DNA from: Clostridium_AM tanneri
GTDB lineage: Bacteria > Bacillota > Clostridia > Clostridiales > Clostridiaceae
Assembly (NCBI RefSeq): GCF_033659955.1
Contig: NZ_JARUJP010000016.1
Location: forward strand, 37,346-101,345
Direction: 5' to 3'
Length of the DNA: 64,000 nt
The notes beneath the pieces are model-generated. The model ran no database searches. It saw only the letters and a program-made list of their open reading frames with translations, and was not told the DNA's origin. Every line of letters begins with the position of its first letter. Positions within the stretch are counted from its first letter, which is position 1. The translations under genes and the position numbers were made by a program. This document shows, one piece after another, positions 34,492 to 43,950 of this stretch.

Positions 34492-35416
34492 AAATACATC
34501 TTACCTTTCCACCACGTATTTTTCGAAATTCCGGTCTTTCTTCCATGCACCTTGCGTTTTTTTGCCAGCATCTATCATAGAATAAACAGCCCTTTGGAAG
34601 CTCATTTGGCATAGGCTGAGTTCCTTCTAGTGGTATAAACTCCTTATTAGGCAAGGCTCTGTTCAGTGCTTTTGTGTAAGGATGTCTTAATTTTTCCCCA
34701 TCTCCATCAAAGTCTGACACATTTGCAACCTCCAACGTTGTTCCTGCATAAAAAATCGCAATGTTATCTGCAATTTTCAGAGCTGCCTGTATGTCGTGTG
34801 TAATCATAAGTATTGCACATCCGTTATCAGCAAGTTCTCTAAAATCCTTAAGTACTTCTTTTAATGCTTCTTCATCCAAGCCTGGAGTGGGTTCATCGGC
34901 AATTATTACTTTTGCATCGGACACCAGCGCTGTGGATAGCAATATCTTTCTAGCCATCCCCCCGGACAATTGGAAAGGATAATAGCTTTCAACTTTTTTC
35001 CCAAGACCATACTTGGAGAACAAACTTGTAACTATATTTTCTTTCTTTTTATCATCGGCTATTGAAATAGCAACCTGTTTTTTAACCTGCTGCAGCGGGT
35101 CTAAATAGTTCACCGATTGTGGTATCAAAACAATTTCTTTTCCCCTTAGTTTTTCCTTATCCTTCTTAGTAAGAACATTGCCTTTATATGTTATTTCACC
35201 CTCTGTAACTGCATTATCTGGCAAAATGTCAAGTATCGCATGTGCCAGCAAACTCTTTCCCGAACCACTGGAACCAACTACTGCTAGAATTTTGCCTTCA
35301 TACAATTCTATATCTAAATTTGTTATAACCTTCAAATCTCGTCTTCGAAGTCCCTTCGTATATTGAGAGAAGGAAACTCCTAAGTCCTTTACTTCTAAAA
35401 TTGGTTTCTGTTCCAT
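34481..35416 (-). CDS. ABC importer ATPase (OppD/NikD-like)
   Basis: A 311-residue ATPase with Walker A (GSSGSGKSL), signature QLSGGMARKIL, Walker B (VIIADEPTPGLD), H-loop ITHD and a C-terminal oligopeptide/nickel-type extension with the Cys cluster CLFYDRCWQKNARC. That Cys motif binds an iron-sulfur cluster in some members of the family. It pairs with the following short ATPase. Immediately downstream of both permease genes in the same operon. Confidence 0.88.
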   Translation of the reverse strand: MEQKPILEVKDLGVSFSQYTKGLRRRDLKVITNLDIELYEGKILAVVGSSGSGKSLLAHAILDILPDNAVTEGEITYKGNVLTKKDKEKLRGKEIVLIPQSVNYLDPLQQVKKQVAISIADDKKKENIVTSLFSKYGLGKKVESYYPFQLSGGMARKILLSTALVSDAKVIIADEPTPGLDEEALKEVLKDFRELADNGCAILMITHDIQAALKIADNIAIFYAGTTLEVANVSDFDGDGEKLRHPYTKALNRALPNKEFIPLEGTQPMPNELPKGCLFYDRCWQKNARCMEERPEFRKIRGGKVRCIYAT

Positions 35417-35426
35417 CTGTTTCTCC

Positions 35427-36293
35427 TTACTTATACGCTTTCTTTGGATTTATTAACTTTCCAATATTCTTACCAACACAATCTACTAGCATTGATATCA
35501 ACACCAGGCTAAAGCCAGGGAAAAAGGCTAACCACCATTTACCACTTGTTAGATATTTCATGGATTCAGAAAGTATAACGCCTATTGCTGGTTCGTGTGG
35601 AGGTAATCCAAATCCTAAAAATGTTACTGAGGCTTCATGTAGAATTGCATGGGGGAAAACTAAAACCATTCCTACTACAAGCTGTGGAATTATGTGAGGC
35701 AAAACATGTTCTTTTGCTATATAAAAACTGCTTTTTCCAAACTTTCTTGAAATCTTAGTATATTCCATTTCCTTTATTTGCATTACTTCTGCTCTTATTA
35801 CTCTAGTTAGTGACGTCCAATGGGTAAGAGCAACTCCTATTACTATACCTTTAAGTCCGCCGCCAACAGCTATTGAAATCAATATTATTACTAATGTATG
35901 TGGTACTGATAACATCAAATCTATTAACCATGAAATGAAATAGTCCACCTTGCCTCCAAATAGAGGCGCTGCTACTCCTAAAATCATCGCTATAAACCCA
36001 CTGGTTACAGAACATAGTATACCGATTTTCATACTTATACTAAGTCCCTTTACCGTTCTAAGTAACATATCTCTGCCAACCCAGTCAGTGCCAAAAGGAT
36101 GGTCTAAGGAAGGGGATATAAATATGTTTACTAAATTTACTCTTAGTGCGTCCATATCTATTATGCTTCCGGCTACCAGTACGGCTATGAAGGATGCTGC
36201 AAGGGCAGCTGTTGATATAATAATCTTTTCTCTAACTCCTAGATTAAAACCACGTAGTTTAGCTCCTACTTTTAAGTTTCCTGCTCCTTCCAT
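35427..36293 (-). CDS. ABC importer permease (DppC/NikC-like)
   Basis: A 288-residue inner-membrane permease with about six helices: an N-terminal helix (IIISTAALAASFIAVLVAGS), the family's HPFGTDWVGRDMLLRTV motif and a binding-protein-dependent transport core with the EAA-like loop EYTKISRKFGKSSFYIAKEH. The gene starts within the stop of the upstream permease (TAATG at 36293), so both are coupled. The motif set matches the DppC/OppC/NikC family; substrate is discussed with the binding protein. Confidence 0.88.
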   Translation of the reverse strand: MEGAGNLKVGAKLRGFNLGVREKIIISTAALAASFIAVLVAGSIIDMDALRVNLVNIFISPSLDHPFGTDWVGRDMLLRTVKGLSISMKIGILCSVTSGFIAMILGVAAPLFGGKVDYFISWLIDLMLSVPHTLVIILISIAVGGGLKGIVIGVALTHWTSLTRVIRAEVMQIKEMEYTKISRKFGKSSFYIAKEHVLPHIIPQLVVGMVLVFPHAILHEASVTFLGFGLPPHEPAIGVILSESMKYLTSGKWWLAFFPGFSLVLISMLVDCVGKNIGKLINPKKAYK

Positions 36294-37318
36294 TAAATCT
36301 TCTGCACCTCCCTTATTCTTGGATCTACTACTCTATATAACAAATCCGCCAAAGTATTTCCAACATATACAAAGACTAAACTTATTATGACAACTCCCAT
36401 AAGCAATGGTAAGTCCCCCTTCAATCCTGCCTGAACTGTAGCTTTCCCAAGTCCAGGATATGAAAATACCTGTTCAACAAATATTGCTCCACCAAACAAT
36501 TCACTAAAAGATAAAAATTGGAGAGTAATTGCTGGAAGTGAAACATTCTTTAATACATGATTAAATATTATACTTTTTTTATTTTCACCGCGAGCTTTTG
36601 CAAATAATACATAATCTGTTGCAAGTATTTCTATAACCTTTTGCCTTGTGTGCATACATATATTGGATATTCCTATTAAACCTAGAGTAATTGCAGGCAA
36701 AATAACATGTCTTGCTTTATCTGCAAAACTAACGTCCTCTGCAGTAGTTCCAATAGGGACACTTAGTGCCATAGGAAACCAACCCAGCATCACCGAAAAT
36801 ATCATTACAAACAATATTCCCAGCCAAAAGGTAGGTGTTGAAATTAATATATAACAATAGGTATGAATAATTTTATCAATTGTTTTACCCTCATTTGCAC
36901 CTGATATTAAGCCTAAAACAAAGCCTACTACACCTGATAAAACCCATGCTATACTCATAAGCGCAAGTGAAGATAAAAACTTCTCACCTATAATTTCAAG
37001 AACTGGACGTCTATAAATCATAGACATCCCCCAATCCCCCTGAAGTATAGAGGTAAACCATGCCATGAAGCGCTCAATAGGTGGCTTGTTCAGCCCCCAA
37101 TGTTCTGCAATTAACGCTCTTTGTTCTGCACCTACTTTAGTGCTTGCACCAACATAAGCTGTAACCGGATCTATTGGGGATAATTCTAAAAGTATGAAGG
37201 TAACTATACACACTGCCACTAAAAGTGTAATAAATTTTATAACCTTTTTTGTTAGGAACCTTGTAATACCATTACTTTTTATCACTTTTTCATCCCTCAC
37301 CCTAACTATCTTTTTCAA
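36293..37318 (-). CDS. ABC importer permease (DppB/NikB-like)
   Basis: A 341-residue permease with an N-terminal helix (FITLLVAVCIVTFILLELS), the DppB-type SPIDPVTAY and GLNKPPIERFMAW motifs, and a transport core with EILATDYVLFAKARGENKKS as the ATPase-contact loop. Six helices are predicted. It follows the substrate-binding protein gene by 18 bases and overlaps the second permease, so the five genes make one operon. Confidence 0.88.
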   Translation of the reverse strand: MKKIVRVRDEKVIKSNGITRFLTKKVIKFITLLVAVCIVTFILLELSPIDPVTAYVGASTKVGAEQRALIAEHWGLNKPPIERFMAWFTSILQGDWGMSMIYRRPVLEIIGEKFLSSLALMSIAWVLSGVVGFVLGLISGANEGKTIDKIIHTYCYILISTPTFWLGILFVMIFSVMLGWFPMALSVPIGTTAEDVSFADKARHVILPAITLGLIGISNICMHTRQKVIEILATDYVLFAKARGENKKSIIFNHVLKNVSLPAITLQFLSFSELFGGAIFVEQVFSYPGLGKATVQAGLKGDLPLLMGVVIISLVFVYVGNTLADLLYRVVDPRIREVQKI

Positions 37319-37336
37319 TATTTAGATAATTTTATT

Positions 37337-38941
37337 TTATTTCCAAGACCACTCTGCTACATTATCAAAAATTCTTCCGCCATGAGGCTGTACTATAGGA
37401 TTTCCAAAAGTAAAACCTTCAGCAGCTAAGTATACATGATTTGCATTTGCAAGCCAAGCATAAGGTGCATCTCCCTTTGGTGAAGCATATTTCTGAAGTT
37501 CACGCCAGTAAGTAATAGCTTCTTTTTCATCTGTAGAATTTAATGCTTTATCTATGTTATCGTTAACACTTTTATTGTTATAAATGCCTGAATTATTCCA
37601 AGGTACAGAACCACCAGCTATTCCTCCATAGTATAGGTTGTACAATTCAGAAGGATCTCCTGATCCAAAGCCGTATAATACTGCTTCTTTATGAATATCA
37701 GGTAAAATTGTATCCCAAGTTGTCTTTTTTAGTGTAACTTCTATCCCTATTGCTTTAGCAACATTAACAAATTCCATTCCCATTTCCTGTCTATAATTAC
37801 CCTCTGTATATAGCAAATTAAATGCTGCCTTAAGCCCATTTTTTTCTACAATACCGTCCTTATTAGTATCAACCCATCCGCCTTCAGCTAATATAGCTTT
37901 TGCAGCATCAACATTAGCATATTCATTAGCAGATAATACTGTATTCTCATTTAACCAAGGCATATTTTCAAGTCCTGTGGTGGAAACACTACCGTAGCCG
38001 TTCAAGATGCCTTTAACGATTTTTTCTCTGTCTACCGCCATATTTAAAGCCTTTCTGATAGCAATATCAGAAGTTACGTTATTACCCATTACTGAACCGT
38101 CTTCTGCAACCTTTCCTTCATTTGGTACCATTGGAAAACTAACTCCATAACACTCGATACTTTTTATGTCTATTACTTTTGTTCCTTCAACTTTCTGTGC
38201 AGCCAATGTGCCGTTTATTTGCGCTACATCTACATCACCATTCTTAACTGCTGCAAAAGCTGTATCAGTATCTAGAAATACCATAGTTAACTTTTTAATT
38301 TTTGGAACTTCTCCGTAATATTTATCATTAGCTTCTACAATAACCTGCTGTCCTTTATCCCATTGAACAAACTTATATGGACCAGAACCAATTGGTTTGT
38401 CTTTAAAGCTTTCATTATGAGCATGCTTTGGTACTATTCCAAGATAGGCAAGTCTTTCTAGAAAAGGTGAATAAGGTCTAGTTAACTTGAATGCCACCGT
38501 TGAATCATCAATTTCTTTTATGCTCTCAATCATGGTCAAATCAATTTCACTACCAGATTTTTTAGCTGTTTCATATGTATATCTAACATCTTCAGCCTTT
38601 ACTGGAGTTCCGTCTGTAAACATTGCATCTTTCCTTATGGTAACTGTCCATGTCAACTTATCATCTGATACTTTATAGCCTGTAGCCAAGTCATTTTCCC
38701 ATCCTAATTTTTTGTCTCTTTTAAACAGTGTTGAAAAAAGAACCTTTGTTATGGAACCATGGCCACCTGTTGTAGAATCGAAGCCAGCTTCTGGTTCTGC
38801 ACCTATAGCCGCGATTATTTCTCTGTTTGCAATTCTTTGCTCCCTGCCAGATACCTTTCCTTTGCTGCTACCACAGGCTGTGAAGGATGTAACAGTCATA
38901 GCTGCAATAATTGACAATGATAATAACTTTTTTAATTTCAT
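37337..38941 (-). CDS. Substrate-binding lipoprotein of Opp/Nik-type importer
   Basis: A 534-residue extracellular solute-binding protein family 5 lipoprotein. The signal peptide ends in a lipobox (SFTAC). Recognisable family patterns are TWTVTIRKDAMFTDGTPVKA, PIGSGPYKFVQW and NDKYYGEVPKIKKL. Family 5 includes peptide and nickel binders. The His-rich metal repressor gene upstream and an operator-like site favour a metal (nickel or a metal chelate) as cargo, but peptide uptake is not excluded. ATG 38941 is preferred because GGGGGGAG lies just upstream. Confidence 0.88.
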   Translation of the reverse strand: MKLKKLLSLSIIAAMTVTSFTACGSSKGKVSGREQRIANREIIAAIGAEPEAGFDSTTGGHGSITKVLFSTLFKRDKKLGWENDLATGYKVSDDKLTWTVTIRKDAMFTDGTPVKAEDVRYTYETAKKSGSEIDLTMIESIKEIDDSTVAFKLTRPYSPFLERLAYLGIVPKHAHNESFKDKPIGSGPYKFVQWDKGQQVIVEANDKYYGEVPKIKKLTMVFLDTDTAFAAVKNGDVDVAQINGTLAAQKVEGTKVIDIKSIECYGVSFPMVPNEGKVAEDGSVMGNNVTSDIAIRKALNMAVDREKIVKGILNGYGSVSTTGLENMPWLNENTVLSANEYANVDAAKAILAEGGWVDTNKDGIVEKNGLKAAFNLLYTEGNYRQEMGMEFVNVAKAIGIEVTLKKTTWDTILPDIHKEAVLYGFGSGDPSELYNLYYGGIAGGSVPWNNSGIYNNKSVNDNIDKALNSTDEKEAITYWRELQKYASPKGDAPYAWLANANHVYLAAEGFTFGNPIVQPHGGRIFDNVAEWSWK

Positions 38942-39032
38942 TTTTCTCCCCCCAAAAGTAAACAATTAATCTAACAACATCTGATATATGGATAACTCAC
39001 CTTATCCTTACCAGTTTTTATTCCTTAACTTT

Positions 39033-39060
39033 ATTTTAACATGCCCAAGTAATTGAACAA
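39033..39060 (-). promoter_or_regulatory. Candidate promoter of importer operon
   Basis: On the minus strand TTGTTC, 16-base spacer, TAAAAT, about 90 bases before the binding-protein ATG. Confidence 0.5.
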
Positions 39061-39061
39061 G

Positions 39062-39073
39062 CCCCCCTTGGGG
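39062..39073 (-). promoter_or_regulatory. Candidate CsoR/RcnR-type operator
   Basis: CCCCCCTTGGGG (plus strand), a G/C-tract palindrome of the kind bound by CsoR/RcnR-family repressors, directly abutting the candidate -35 and standing out in an AT-rich gap. Confidence 0.55.
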
Positions 39074-39142
39074 ATATTTGTTATATATTTAACTATATTT
39101 ACTATATTGGGTTGATTTACCATAGTTTTTTTATTAAAATAT

Positions 39143-39493
39143 TTACTTTACAAACTGATTTATAGCCTTTTTCAAATTTTCTATTGCTTCCCAATCTTTA
39201 TTTTCGACAGCGTCCACAATGCAATGATCAATATGATCCTTTAATATTACCTTACAGGTGTTATTAAGAGCTGCAATGACAGCTGACAATTGAATTAATA
39301 CCTCACTGCAGTCCTTGCCACTTTCTACCATACGCTTTACTGATTCCAGGTGTCCCGTTGCACGAGATATGCGGTTTAACACCGCTTTAGTATTATGATG
39401 ACTATGTTTATGCTTATGTCCCTCATTATGGCTATGTGAATATTCTGTTCCATCAGATTTCTTATGGCTGTGGACTTGTCCTTTTTCTTTCAT
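39143..39493 (-). CDS. His-rich CsoR/RcnR-family metal-sensing repressor
   Basis: A 116-residue helical repressor. The N-terminal 35 residues are His-rich (HSHNEGHKHKHSHH); the core has NRISRATGHLESVKRM with the DNA-contact Arg, Cys in GKDCSEVLIQL, and LKDHIDHCIVDA. His and Cys four apart in DHIDHC reproduce the Cys-His-Cys set of CsoR and of the nickel sensor InrS, rather than the His-His of RcnR. An N-terminal His tract is common in nickel-type sensors. It lies upstream of the importer operon on the same strand, 178 bases before its coding start, and probably represses it. Confidence 0.88.
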   Translation of the reverse strand: MKEKGQVHSHKKSDGTEYSHSHNEGHKHKHSHHNTKAVLNRISRATGHLESVKRMVESGKDCSEVLIQLSAVIAALNNTCKVILKDHIDHCIVDAVENKDWEAIENLKKAINQFVK

Positions 39494-39678
39494 AATTGAC
39501 TTATCTCCTTTGTTTTAAATATTTGGATTTAATTAACATATACATATCTTTTTATATCTCCGCAATTGAAAATTAGGAATAAAATCTAGCCAAACTCCAA
39601 ATACATCTGGATAATATGAACATCTATCCATGAAGTGGAAACTTGAATCAGATGGAGTTTCAACTCCATTTGATTCTT

Positions 39679-39814
39679 AGTTGAACGAATCCAGGGACGC
39701 AGCCGCTCAGAACGTAATCTTAGAGAAAAGTGGAGAACCAAAATCTTTGATTTTGTGTGAATCACTTGCACACCCTGCGAGGGAGTATTAGAGCGGGCAG
39801 TCATCGGATAAATT
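39679..39814 (-). repeat. Dispersed 136-bp repeat, copy B
   Basis: Read on the minus strand it begins TTTATCCGATGACTGCCCGC and ends GATTCGTTCAACT, exactly the ends and length of copy A. The inner palindrome CAAAATC-AAA-GATTTTG lies at 39739-39755. A 72-codon frame across it is an accident of the repeat. Located between the csoR-like gene and bioB. Confidence 0.88.
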
Positions 39815-39865
39815 TTATATATTATACCATTTTACCACATTTTTGTACATATAACCTGCCGTTGT

Positions 39866-39894
39866 AGATTGTGTCGAGTTCTAGTGTACAATCT
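39866..39894 (+). promoter_or_regulatory. Inverted repeat upstream of bioB
   Basis: AGATTGT...ACAATCT with a 15-base spacer, followed by TATTTTTT. It may be an operator or a weak terminator ahead of bioB; not resolved. Confidence 0.4.
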
Positions 39895-39997
39895 TATTTT
39901 TTAAATTTATCCATTATAAATATGGGACATCCATGCAGCTTCAGTTAATACTAAGATGCTTTATTTATATTTAAATATTTATATGGGGGATTTTAAT

Positions 39998-40954
39998 ATG
40001 AAAGACTTAGCAAAAGAAATTATTCATGGCAGAGTTTTAAAAAGAGGAGAAGATTTCAGTTTCTTTTTAACTGCAGATTCTAATGAACTATTTCAAGGTG
40101 CTAATATGATTCGTCAGGAATTATGCGGCAATAAGGTTGACCTTTGTACTATCATTAATGGACGCAGCGGCCGCTGTAGTGAAAACTGCAAATTCTGTGC
40201 ACAATCTTCTCATCATCATACTAGAATTAAAGAATATGATTTTTTAGATACAGAGATAATTTTAGAGGATTGTAAAAGAAACGAAGCAAAGGGCGTGCAC
40301 CGATACTCTATTGTCACCGCTGGCAGAACCTTAATAGGTAAAGATTTTGATAAAGCTATAGAGACATATAAAAAAATTCATGAAAAATGCAGTGTCAATC
40401 TCTGTGCTTCTCACGGTCTTTTAACAGAGGAGCAGTTTATTCATTTAAAAGAGGCTGGCGTGTCAATGTATCATGCCAATATAGAAACCTCCAGACGGAA
40501 CTTTCCTAATGTCTGTACCACTCATACATATGAAGATAAAATTCATCAACTTAAACTTGCAAAAAAGGCAGGTCTTAAAGTTTGCTCTGGCGGTATCATT
40601 GGTATGGGAGAAACTTGGGATGACCGTATTGATATGGCTATAAGCCTGTCCGAATTACAAGTAGAGTCTATTCCTATCAATGCACTTATGCCTATTAAAG
40701 GGACATACTATGAAGATTTAGAACCTCTTTCTCAGGAGGATATTTTAAGAACAGTTGCTATATTTCGTTATATTAATCCAACTGCATATATTCGTATGGC
40801 AGCAGGTAGAAACTATTTTGAAGAAGGTGGTGCAAAGATATTCTTATGTGGTGCCAATGCTACAATCACTGGAGATATGCTAACCACTGTAGGCAATAAT
40901 ACTATACAGGATAAAGAAATGTTAACTAATTTAGGTTTTAATATCTCAAAATAA
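39998..40954 (+). CDS. bioB: Biotin synthase
   Basis: A 318-residue radical SAM enzyme that inserts sulfur into dethiobiotin. The 4Fe-4S motif is CSENCKFC within GRCSENCKFCAQSSHH; further family marks are YSIVTAGRTL, CASHGLL, YHANIETSRRNFP and GGIIGMGETWDDR. ATG 39998 follows ATGGGGGA at the right spacing; an ATG at 39956 in frame has no such site. No other biotin genes are beside it, so dethiobiotin must come from genes elsewhere or from outside. A shared terminator separates it from the convergent arsenite pump. Confidence 0.93.
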   Translation: MKDLAKEIIHGRVLKRGEDFSFFLTADSNELFQGANMIRQELCGNKVDLCTIINGRSGRCSENCKFCAQSSHHHTRIKEYDFLDTEIILEDCKRNEAKGVHRYSIVTAGRTLIGKDFDKAIETYKKIHEKCSVNLCASHGLLTEEQFIHLKEAGVSMYHANIETSRRNFPNVCTTHTYEDKIHQLKLAKKAGLKVCSGGIIGMGETWDDRIDMAISLSELQVESIPINALMPIKGTYYEDLEPLSQEDILRTVAIFRYINPTAYIRMAAGRNYFEEGGAKIFLCGANATITGDMLTTVGNNTIQDKEMLTNLGFNISK

Positions 40955-41005
40955 TATCTAGTTATTGATAATTTTCATATGAGGTTAATTTATTTCAGAC
41001 TTAGT

Positions 41006-41046
41006 TAATTTTAAAAAAGCCAGATTAATCTGGCTTTTTTAAAATT
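41006..41046. terminator. Bidirectional terminator
   Basis: TTTTAAAAAAGCCAGATT paired with AATCTGGCTTTTTTAAAA between convergent bioB and acr3. Confidence 0.9.
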
Positions 41047-42106
41047 AATTCTCTACAGTTTTCTTGTAGTTAAAATATTTTCTGCCCCATCTCAAGGCTA
41101 CATTAACAAGTGCTATCATTACAGGCACTTCAATAAGTGGGCCTATAACCGCAGTAAATGCCTCCTTTGACTCAATTCCAAACACTGCAACAGCTACAGC
41201 TATGGCAAGCTCAAAGTTATTGCTGGCTGCAGTGAAAGCAAGAGTTACAGTTCTATGATAGTCTATTCCTGACTTATGACTTATAAAGAAAGAAACAGAG
41301 AACATTATTATAAAGTATATAACTAAAGGTATTGCTATTTTTACAACATCCATTGGAAGTTCAATTATATACTTGCCTTTAAACATGAACATAATAACAA
41401 TAGTGAACAATAAAGCAATTAGTGCTAGTGGACTAATCTTAGGTATAAACTTTTTAGTATACCATTCTGTTCCCATCTTAGGTTCTAACAATAATCTTGT
41501 AAGCATGCCACCAACAAATGGTATTCCTAAGTAAATAGCTACTGATGATGCTACCTCTCCCATAGAAATATCCACAGCCATACCTTCCAGCCCCATGAGC
41601 TTTGGAAGTACTGTTATAAATAAATATGCAAATACTGAGAAAAACACAACTTGGAATATGGAGTTAAAGGCAACAAGTGCTGCTGCATACTCACTATCTC
41701 CGTCAGCAAGACTATTCCATACAATTACCATAGCAATACATCTTGCTAGTCCAATAAGTATAAGTCCTACCATAAAGTGAGGGGTGTTTCTCAAAAATAT
41801 CACTGCAAGAGTAAACATTAATACCGGTCCTATTACCCAGTTTTGTACTAGAGATAAAACTAAAACTTTAGGATTTCTAAATACCTTTCCTATTTCCTTG
41901 TAGTTTACCTTAGCAAGTGGTGGATACATCATCACAATAAGACCTATAGCAATTGGAATAGATGTAGTACCTACAGATAACCTTGATAATGCTTCTGATA
42001 AACTAGGTACTGCCCATCCTAAAAATACTCCTAATCCCATGGCAATAAAAATCCATAATGTGAGATAACGGTCAAGCCATGATAACCTTGATGATTGACT
42101 ACTCAT
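41045..42106 (-). CDS. acr3: Arsenite efflux transporter Acr3
   Basis: A 353-residue, ten-helix secondary transporter of the ACR3 family that extrudes arsenite. It contains the functionally needed Cys in GLARCIAMVIVWNSLADGD and the conserved C-terminal TLAFTAASNNFELAIAVAVA. As last gene of the arsR-arsD-arsA-acr3 operon it would form the membrane channel energised by the ArsA ATPase. An inverted repeat separates it from arsA by 80 bases, so its level may be adjusted separately. Confidence 0.95.
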   Translation of the reverse strand: MSSQSSRLSWLDRYLTLWIFIAMGLGVFLGWAVPSLSEALSRLSVGTTSIPIAIGLIVMMYPPLAKVNYKEIGKVFRNPKVLVLSLVQNWVIGPVLMFTLAVIFLRNTPHFMVGLILIGLARCIAMVIVWNSLADGDSEYAAALVAFNSIFQVVFFSVFAYLFITVLPKLMGLEGMAVDISMGEVASSVAIYLGIPFVGGMLTRLLLEPKMGTEWYTKKFIPKISPLALIALLFTIVIMFMFKGKYIIELPMDVVKIAIPLVIYFIIMFSVSFFISHKSGIDYHRTVTLAFTAASNNFELAIAVAVAVFGIESKEAFTAVIGPLIEVPVMIALVNVALRWGRKYFNYKKTVEN

Positions 42107-42140
42107 AATACTCCCCCTGAATACTTAATTTTAATAAAAG

Positions 42141-42179
42141 TTCACTGAAAAGCTTTTTTAAATAAACTTTACAGTGAAT
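42141..42179 (-). terminator. Intercistronic hairpin between arsA and acr3
   Basis: TTCACTGTAAAG...CTTTTCAGTGAA, a 10-12 bp stem; possible partial terminator or mRNA-processing site. Confidence 0.5.
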
Positions 42180-42186
42180 TTACTAT

Positions 42187-43932
42187 TTAATTGATAAGAT
42201 CTAATAATCTTTCCCCTTTTACATCTTCTGCTTTCCATTCAATAACCGCAAAATTTCCTTTAGAAATTTCATCTACCTTATTAATCCATTGAATTTCGTT
42301 GCTAGCTTTAGCTTTTAATATTTCATTAGTTGTGTTAGCAGCATACATACTAGAATTGATTACCCACCATTTACTATGGATACCAGCTCTCTTTAAATCT
42401 TCCTGTAATCTCATTGCTTCATAAACTGGTGTTGTTTCTGCAAGAGTTACAATGACAGCATCTGTATGCTCTTTGTTTCTTAGTTTAGGCAGCAGATTCT
42501 TAACTGATTCTGGTATATCTCCTTGAGAACGCTGTATCTCTCTGTTATAGCTTTGAGTTGAATCTAAAAGTAATAAAGTATGACCTGTAGGTGCAGTATC
42601 TATAACAACTACTTCATTCTCTGATCTCTCTACTATCTCTGCAAAAGCTCTAAATACGGCAATTTCTTGGGTACAGGGTGATCTTAAATCTTCTTCTATA
42701 TAAGCTAAATCTTCTTCTCCCATTGTCTCTCTTGCTTTACTTAGTACTTCTTCCTGATATTTTGCTAATTCTTCTTTTTCATCAATATGACTTAGAGTAA
42801 TACCAAAGTTTTCATCTAACACAAATTTTAAATGAGCTGCTGGATCAGTAGTTGTCAGATGAACTTTTTTGCCCTTTCTTGCTAGACCTAATGCAATAGT
42901 GGCAGCTATAGTAGTTTTTCCTACTCCACCTTTGCCCATGGTGAAAATGACTTTCTTATTGCTATTATATAAATCCTCAATTACTGTCTCTAATTTAGGT
43001 ATTTTACTTACATTTAGTTTTTTACTACTATGCTTTACATTGTCTTCCTTTAAAAAAGCTCTTAAATTTTCAAGACCAGTTATATTATAAGGTCTTAGTG
43101 GTATTTCAAAGATTTCCATATTCTTTAAATACTGAGGCATTTCTTTAAGTGCCTTCTGTTGTTTTTCATATAAAGCAGTTGATAGCTCATCATTATGATT
43201 TTGTAATACACCATTAATAACAAGAATTTGATTATTTACTCCGATGTCCTGCAGTTCCTTAGAGGCTCTCTCTGCTTCTTTAAGAGGGGAATCCTCTGGT
43301 CTAGAAACTAAAATAAGGGTTGTCATATTCTTGTCTGCCAAAGTCTTCACAGCATTTTTATAAACTTCTTTTTTACTCTCAAGGCCCGCTAATTGTCCAA
43401 GGCAGGATGCGCCATGAGTATTCTCACTAATGAAATTACTCCAAGCAGAAGGTAATTGTAACATCCTTAAGGTGTGCCCTGTTGGTGCTGTGTCAAAAAT
43501 TACATAATCAAAGTCTTTTTGAACCTTATCATCTGTTATAAAGTTAGAAAACTCATTAAAAGCAGCTATTTCAACGGTACAGGACCCTGAAAGCTGTTCC
43601 TCCATATTTTTAATAGCTGCCTCTGGAAGCTTCCCTCTAAAAGGTCCCACTACGCTTTCTCTATATTCACTAGCTGCTTCTTCTGGATTAAAATTTGCAA
43701 CTACAAGGTTTGGTACATCTTTTATTTGAACTCCTTTATTATTCAGTTCTGTATTAAAGACATCTTGCAAATTTGAAGCTGGATCTGTGCTTACTAACAT
43801 TATTCTTTTCCCCTGATCTGCTAAGGTGATAGCAGTAGCACAGGCTGTTGAAGTTTTACCAACTCCACCTTTTCCAGTAAAGAATAAATATTTAGTTAAC
43901 TGTATCTCATTAAGATTAAATTTTTTATTCAA
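42187..43932 (-). CDS. arsA: Arsenite-stimulated ATPase ArsA
   Basis: A 581-residue soluble ATPase made of two homologous halves, each with a deviant Walker A (FTGKGGVGKTS and MGKGGVGKTT) and the ArsA signature DTAPTGHTL. Cys residues at GSCTVE and SPCTQE in the two halves match the metalloid-binding sites. It accepts As(III) from ArsD and drives efflux through Acr3. TTG at 43932 serves as start (GAGAGGGG upstream). It is 18 bases after arsD. Confidence 0.95.
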   Translation of the reverse strand: MNKKFNLNEIQLTKYLFFTGKGGVGKTSTACATAITLADQGKRIMLVSTDPASNLQDVFNTELNNKGVQIKDVPNLVVANFNPEEAASEYRESVVGPFRGKLPEAAIKNMEEQLSGSCTVEIAAFNEFSNFITDDKVQKDFDYVIFDTAPTGHTLRMLQLPSAWSNFISENTHGASCLGQLAGLESKKEVYKNAVKTLADKNMTTLILVSRPEDSPLKEAERASKELQDIGVNNQILVINGVLQNHNDELSTALYEKQQKALKEMPQYLKNMEIFEIPLRPYNITGLENLRAFLKEDNVKHSSKKLNVSKIPKLETVIEDLYNSNKKVIFTMGKGGVGKTTIAATIALGLARKGKKVHLTTTDPAAHLKFVLDENFGITLSHIDEKEELAKYQEEVLSKARETMGEEDLAYIEEDLRSPCTQEIAVFRAFAEIVERSENEVVVIDTAPTGHTLLLLDSTQSYNREIQRSQGDIPESVKNLLPKLRNKEHTDAVIVTLAETTPVYEAMRLQEDLKRAGIHSKWWVINSSMYAANTTNEILKAKASNEIQWINKVDEISKGNFAVIEWKAEDVKGERLLDLIN

Positions 43933-43950
43933 AAGTATTTCCCCTCTCTT

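Noticed and set aside
39586..39804. 72-codon frame on the minus strand
   Set aside because: It runs through the dispersed repeat copy B, has no ribosome binding site and no protein-like composition.
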